A stretch of 14,087 nucleotides of DNA, taken from the NCBI GenBank assembly GCA_021812735.1, contig JAKAMV010000154.1:1-14087 (forward strand), given 5' to 3'. This document shows positions 13,893 to 14,087 of this stretch, one piece after another. Source of the DNA: Chloroflexota bacterium (GTDB lineage Bacteria; Chloroflexota; Limnocylindria; Limnocylindrales; CSP1-4). The notes under the pieces were generated by a model, which was not told the DNA's origin, did no database searches, and saw nothing but the letters and a program-made list of their open reading frames with translations. Every line of letters starts with the position of its first letter. Position 1 is the first letter of the stretch. Position numbers and translations under genes: made by a program.

Positions 13893-14087
13893 CTACAGCC
13901 CCAGGCTCATGACCACCGCGTCTTCGCGCTGGCCATGGTCTGCCGGGTAGTAGCGTTTGCGGTCGCCCACGCGGCGGAAGCCCTGCAGGCACGGCTTCAA
14001 GTACCGCTGCTGCGGATCGAACAGGAAGTACTCCTGCGCGCCCATCTCCAGGTAGAGAACCTTCTTGTTCCCCTGGTCTTCGATGTG
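13893..14087 (-). CDS. C-terminal part of a Uma2-family (DUF820, restriction endonuclease-like) protein, cut by window edge
   Basis: Sixty-four codons of the 3' end are visible, ending in TAG at 13893. The segment has KKVLYLEMGAQEYFLFDP followed by RYLKPCLQGFRRVGD and a final SLGL, the pattern of Uma2 proteins (K..lYa.lGv.EYwLfDP...yL.p.LqGyrl.....S..LGL). Uma2 proteins have a PD-(D/E)xK nuclease-like fold and are numerous in Chloroflexota and Cyanobacteria, with no settled function. The protein stops right after LGL, where relatives often continue for some further residues. GC by hand count is about 63%, below the roughly 72% of adjacent cheB. It is convergent with cheB and unrelated to motility. 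Confidence 0.8.
   Translation of the reverse strand, partial: HIEDQGNKKVLYLEMGAQEYFLFDPQQRYLKPCLQGFRRVGDRKRYYPADHGQREDAVVMSLGL

Noticed and set aside
1..14087. Mobile elements, CRISPR arrays, tRNA or rRNA genes
   Set aside because: No transposase motifs, spaced repeats or RNA-gene signatures were seen in a read of both strands.

Overview
The window is a GC-rich (roughly 70% or more by eye) bacterial motility and chemotaxis locus. Nearly every base belongs to a recognisable gene. GTG starts, 4-nt start/stop overlaps, a probable leaderless transcript and a Thermotoga/Bacillus-style CheC-CheD pair suggest a high-GC monoderm-type lineage. Chloroflexota (Limnocylindria-like) or Actinobacteriota (Thermoleophilia-like) fit best. 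The Uma2-family gene at the right edge leans slightly to Chloroflexota. This placement is inference; no rRNA or other marker gene is present.

Left half (minus strand, 8263 down to 1): one tightly packed flagellar operon in the order flgC, fliE, fliF, fliG, fliH, fliI, fliJ, a two-enzyme peptidoglycan hydrolase (M23 peptidase plus SLT transglycosylase), an unrecognised Ala/Ser/Thr-rich protein, and the first seven codons of a further gene. It encodes the rod base, MS ring, rotor switch, export ATPase complex and a probable wall-remodelling enzyme for rod passage. flgB, usually next to flgC, is not adjacent here. From fliH onward, five consecutive junctions are 4-nt GTGA or ATGA overlaps. The last two genes both start M-x-x-W-L-I-D, which points to a tandem family of uncharacterised proteins at the end of the operon.

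Centre (plus strand, 8428-10397): transcribed divergently from flgC is a soluble HisKA_3 histidine kinase whose only four cysteines cluster in the N-terminal sensor region. It is ATGA-coupled to a NarL/LuxR-type response regulator. The 164-bp divergent region presumably holds promoters for both sides. The kinase start lies right after a -10-like TACACT, suggesting a leaderless mRNA.

Right half (plus strand, 10529-13831): a FlaG-like protein, then CheC-like phosphatase, CheD, CheY and CheB. Upstream of flaG are a perfect inverted repeat (GTACG-AC-CGTAC) and a sigma-28-like element. Together they suggest that the adjacent two-component system could control late motility genes. CheY, CheC, CheD and CheB supply the response regulator, phosphatase, deamidase and methylesterase/deamidase of chemotaxis. 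CheA, CheW, CheR and receptors are not in the window. The right edge carries the 3' end of a convergent, lower-GC Uma2-family gene.

Most of this is a standard flagellar/chemotaxis core. The parts least explained by known families are the WLID gene pair, the four-cysteine kinase next to the flagellar operon, and the active-site substitutions in CheC, CheD and the response regulator.
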